Source of the DNA: an uncultured Sutterella sp.
GTDB taxonomy: Bacteria; Pseudomonadota; Gammaproteobacteria; Burkholderiales; Burkholderiaceae_F
DNA length: 6,681 nucleotides
Reading direction: 5' to 3'
Assembly: GCA_934255515.1 (NCBI GenBank)
Contig: CAKQON010000083.1
Span: 1 to 6,681 of the forward strand
In this document: in pieces, positions 6,272-6,681 of the stretch
Numbering within the stretch: the first letter of the stretch is position 1
Layout: each line of letters begins with the position of its first letter
The notes under the pieces: generated by a model
What the model saw: the letters and a program-made list of their open reading frames with translations, nothing else
Told to the model about the DNA's origin: nothing
Database searches by the model: none
Program-made: the position numbers and the translations under genes

Positions 6272-6637
6272 CGAAAACGAGATGCCTCTTTGGGGATATG
6301 CACGAACGGGTAAGTTGCGTTGAATGAGGGTGCCGGGATCCTGTCTTTACAAAGAGAAAGTTCGGCGAGAGCTGGTTTTGCCGGACATCGGGAGCTTTGG
6401 AAAGACGAGTTTGCCGGGGATGCCGGCTGGCGGCGGAGATACCACGAAGGCGGGAGACGTGCCGATTCGGCAAGGATTCGCCTGGCGCGGAAAAGGAGTG
6501 CGCCACACAGGTGGGTGAAGCGTTTCTGGTGCCGTGCGCTTTGTTCAGGTCCTGGGCTTGGAACGCAAGCCGGGGTTCTGGGACCTATGTACCAAAAAGC
6601 TTCTCCCTGAACTTCCCATGAAAAGTTACACTCGCAC
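6272..6637. other. Intergenic region, no convincing gene; some inverted repeats
   Basis: Open frames on both strands are short, Arg/Gly/Ser-rich, lack good ribosome-binding sites and resemble no family I know. Visible structure includes GCCGATTCGGC (6461-6471), nested within AGGCG/CGCCT (6448-6452 and 6479-6483), and GGCTTG/CAAGCC (6555-6560 and 6566-6571), nested within AGGTCC/GGACCT (6547-6552 and 6581-6586). No U-tract follows, so these are not clear terminators. I do not recognise tmRNA, 6S RNA, RNase P RNA or SRP RNA. The stretch may hold an unrecognised structured RNA or a decayed gene. Confidence 0.4.
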
Positions 6638-6681
6638 CTAAGATGCCTGCAGAAACGTCATGATCTCGCGGTAGCTCTTGC
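6638..6681 (-). CDS. Possible C-terminal end of an unidentified protein (partial)
   Basis: Read on the - strand, the right edge gives a frame ending KSYREIMTFLQAS followed by TAG (complement of CTA at 6638-6640). The composition is protein-like and unlike the Arg/Gly-rich shadow frames nearby. The gene would run in the same direction as fumC and enter from beyond the window. Only 14 codons are visible, so no family can be named and the call is tentative. Confidence 0.35.
   Translation of the reverse strand, partial: KSYREIMTFLQAS

Noticed and set aside
6320..6610. 96-residue + strand protein in the right flank
   Set aside because: Its composition is random-looking, it has no clear ribosome-binding site or motif, and two other frames are open over the same bases.
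1..6681. CRISPR array, tRNA or rRNA gene, insertion sequence, or phage module
   Set aside because: I saw no regularly spaced repeats, no cloverleaf or rRNA signature, no transposase motif and no terminal inverted repeats flanking the junction at about 2735.

Overview
The window comes from a GC-rich bacterial chromosome. The protein families, the strong Shine-Dalgarno sites and the dense gene packing fit a betaproteobacterium. My best guess is a gut-type member of Burkholderiales/Sutterellaceae, inferred from family-level impression only; no search could be run.

Layout, left to right. Positions 1-341 are non-coding: a leftward-facing intrinsic terminator (11-48), a short palindrome, an AT-rich promoter-like island (81-128) and a leader of about 210 nt. 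On the + strand, 342-1688 encodes a fumarase/aspartase-superfamily lyase (adenylosuccinate lyase / PcaB-like) whose frame is broken by one in-frame TAG at 696-698. After a stem-loop-rich gap comes a DASS/SLC13-type di- or tricarboxylate transporter (start 1839). It is intact for about 299 residues and then joins abruptly, at about 2732-2738 and in another frame, to the C-terminal two thirds of an ABC-transporter ATPase (to 3253) that has lost its Walker A motif. A complete FtsX/MacB-like permease (3266-4540) follows, with a very His-rich periplasmic stretch. Convergent intrinsic terminators (4549-4602 and 4622-4678) separate it from a complete class II fumarase gene, fumC, on the - strand (4720-6156). 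A Fur-box-like operator lies upstream of fumC (6245-6271). The right flank (6272-6637) has no convincing gene. The last 44 bases may be the 3' end of another - strand gene.

How the parts could work together. The lyase and the carboxylate transporter look like a small organic-acid catabolic unit, perhaps releasing fumarate that fumC would hydrate to malate; this is inference. The ATPase-permease pair resembles the ABC modules found beside ZrgA/DUF2796-type zinc genes, and the His-rich loop suits a metal role. fumC appears iron-regulated, as expected for the iron-independent fumarase.

The two most notable features are the transporter::ATPase junction (a genomic deletion or an assembly chimera) and the amber codon in the lyase. 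I found no convincing wholly new system.
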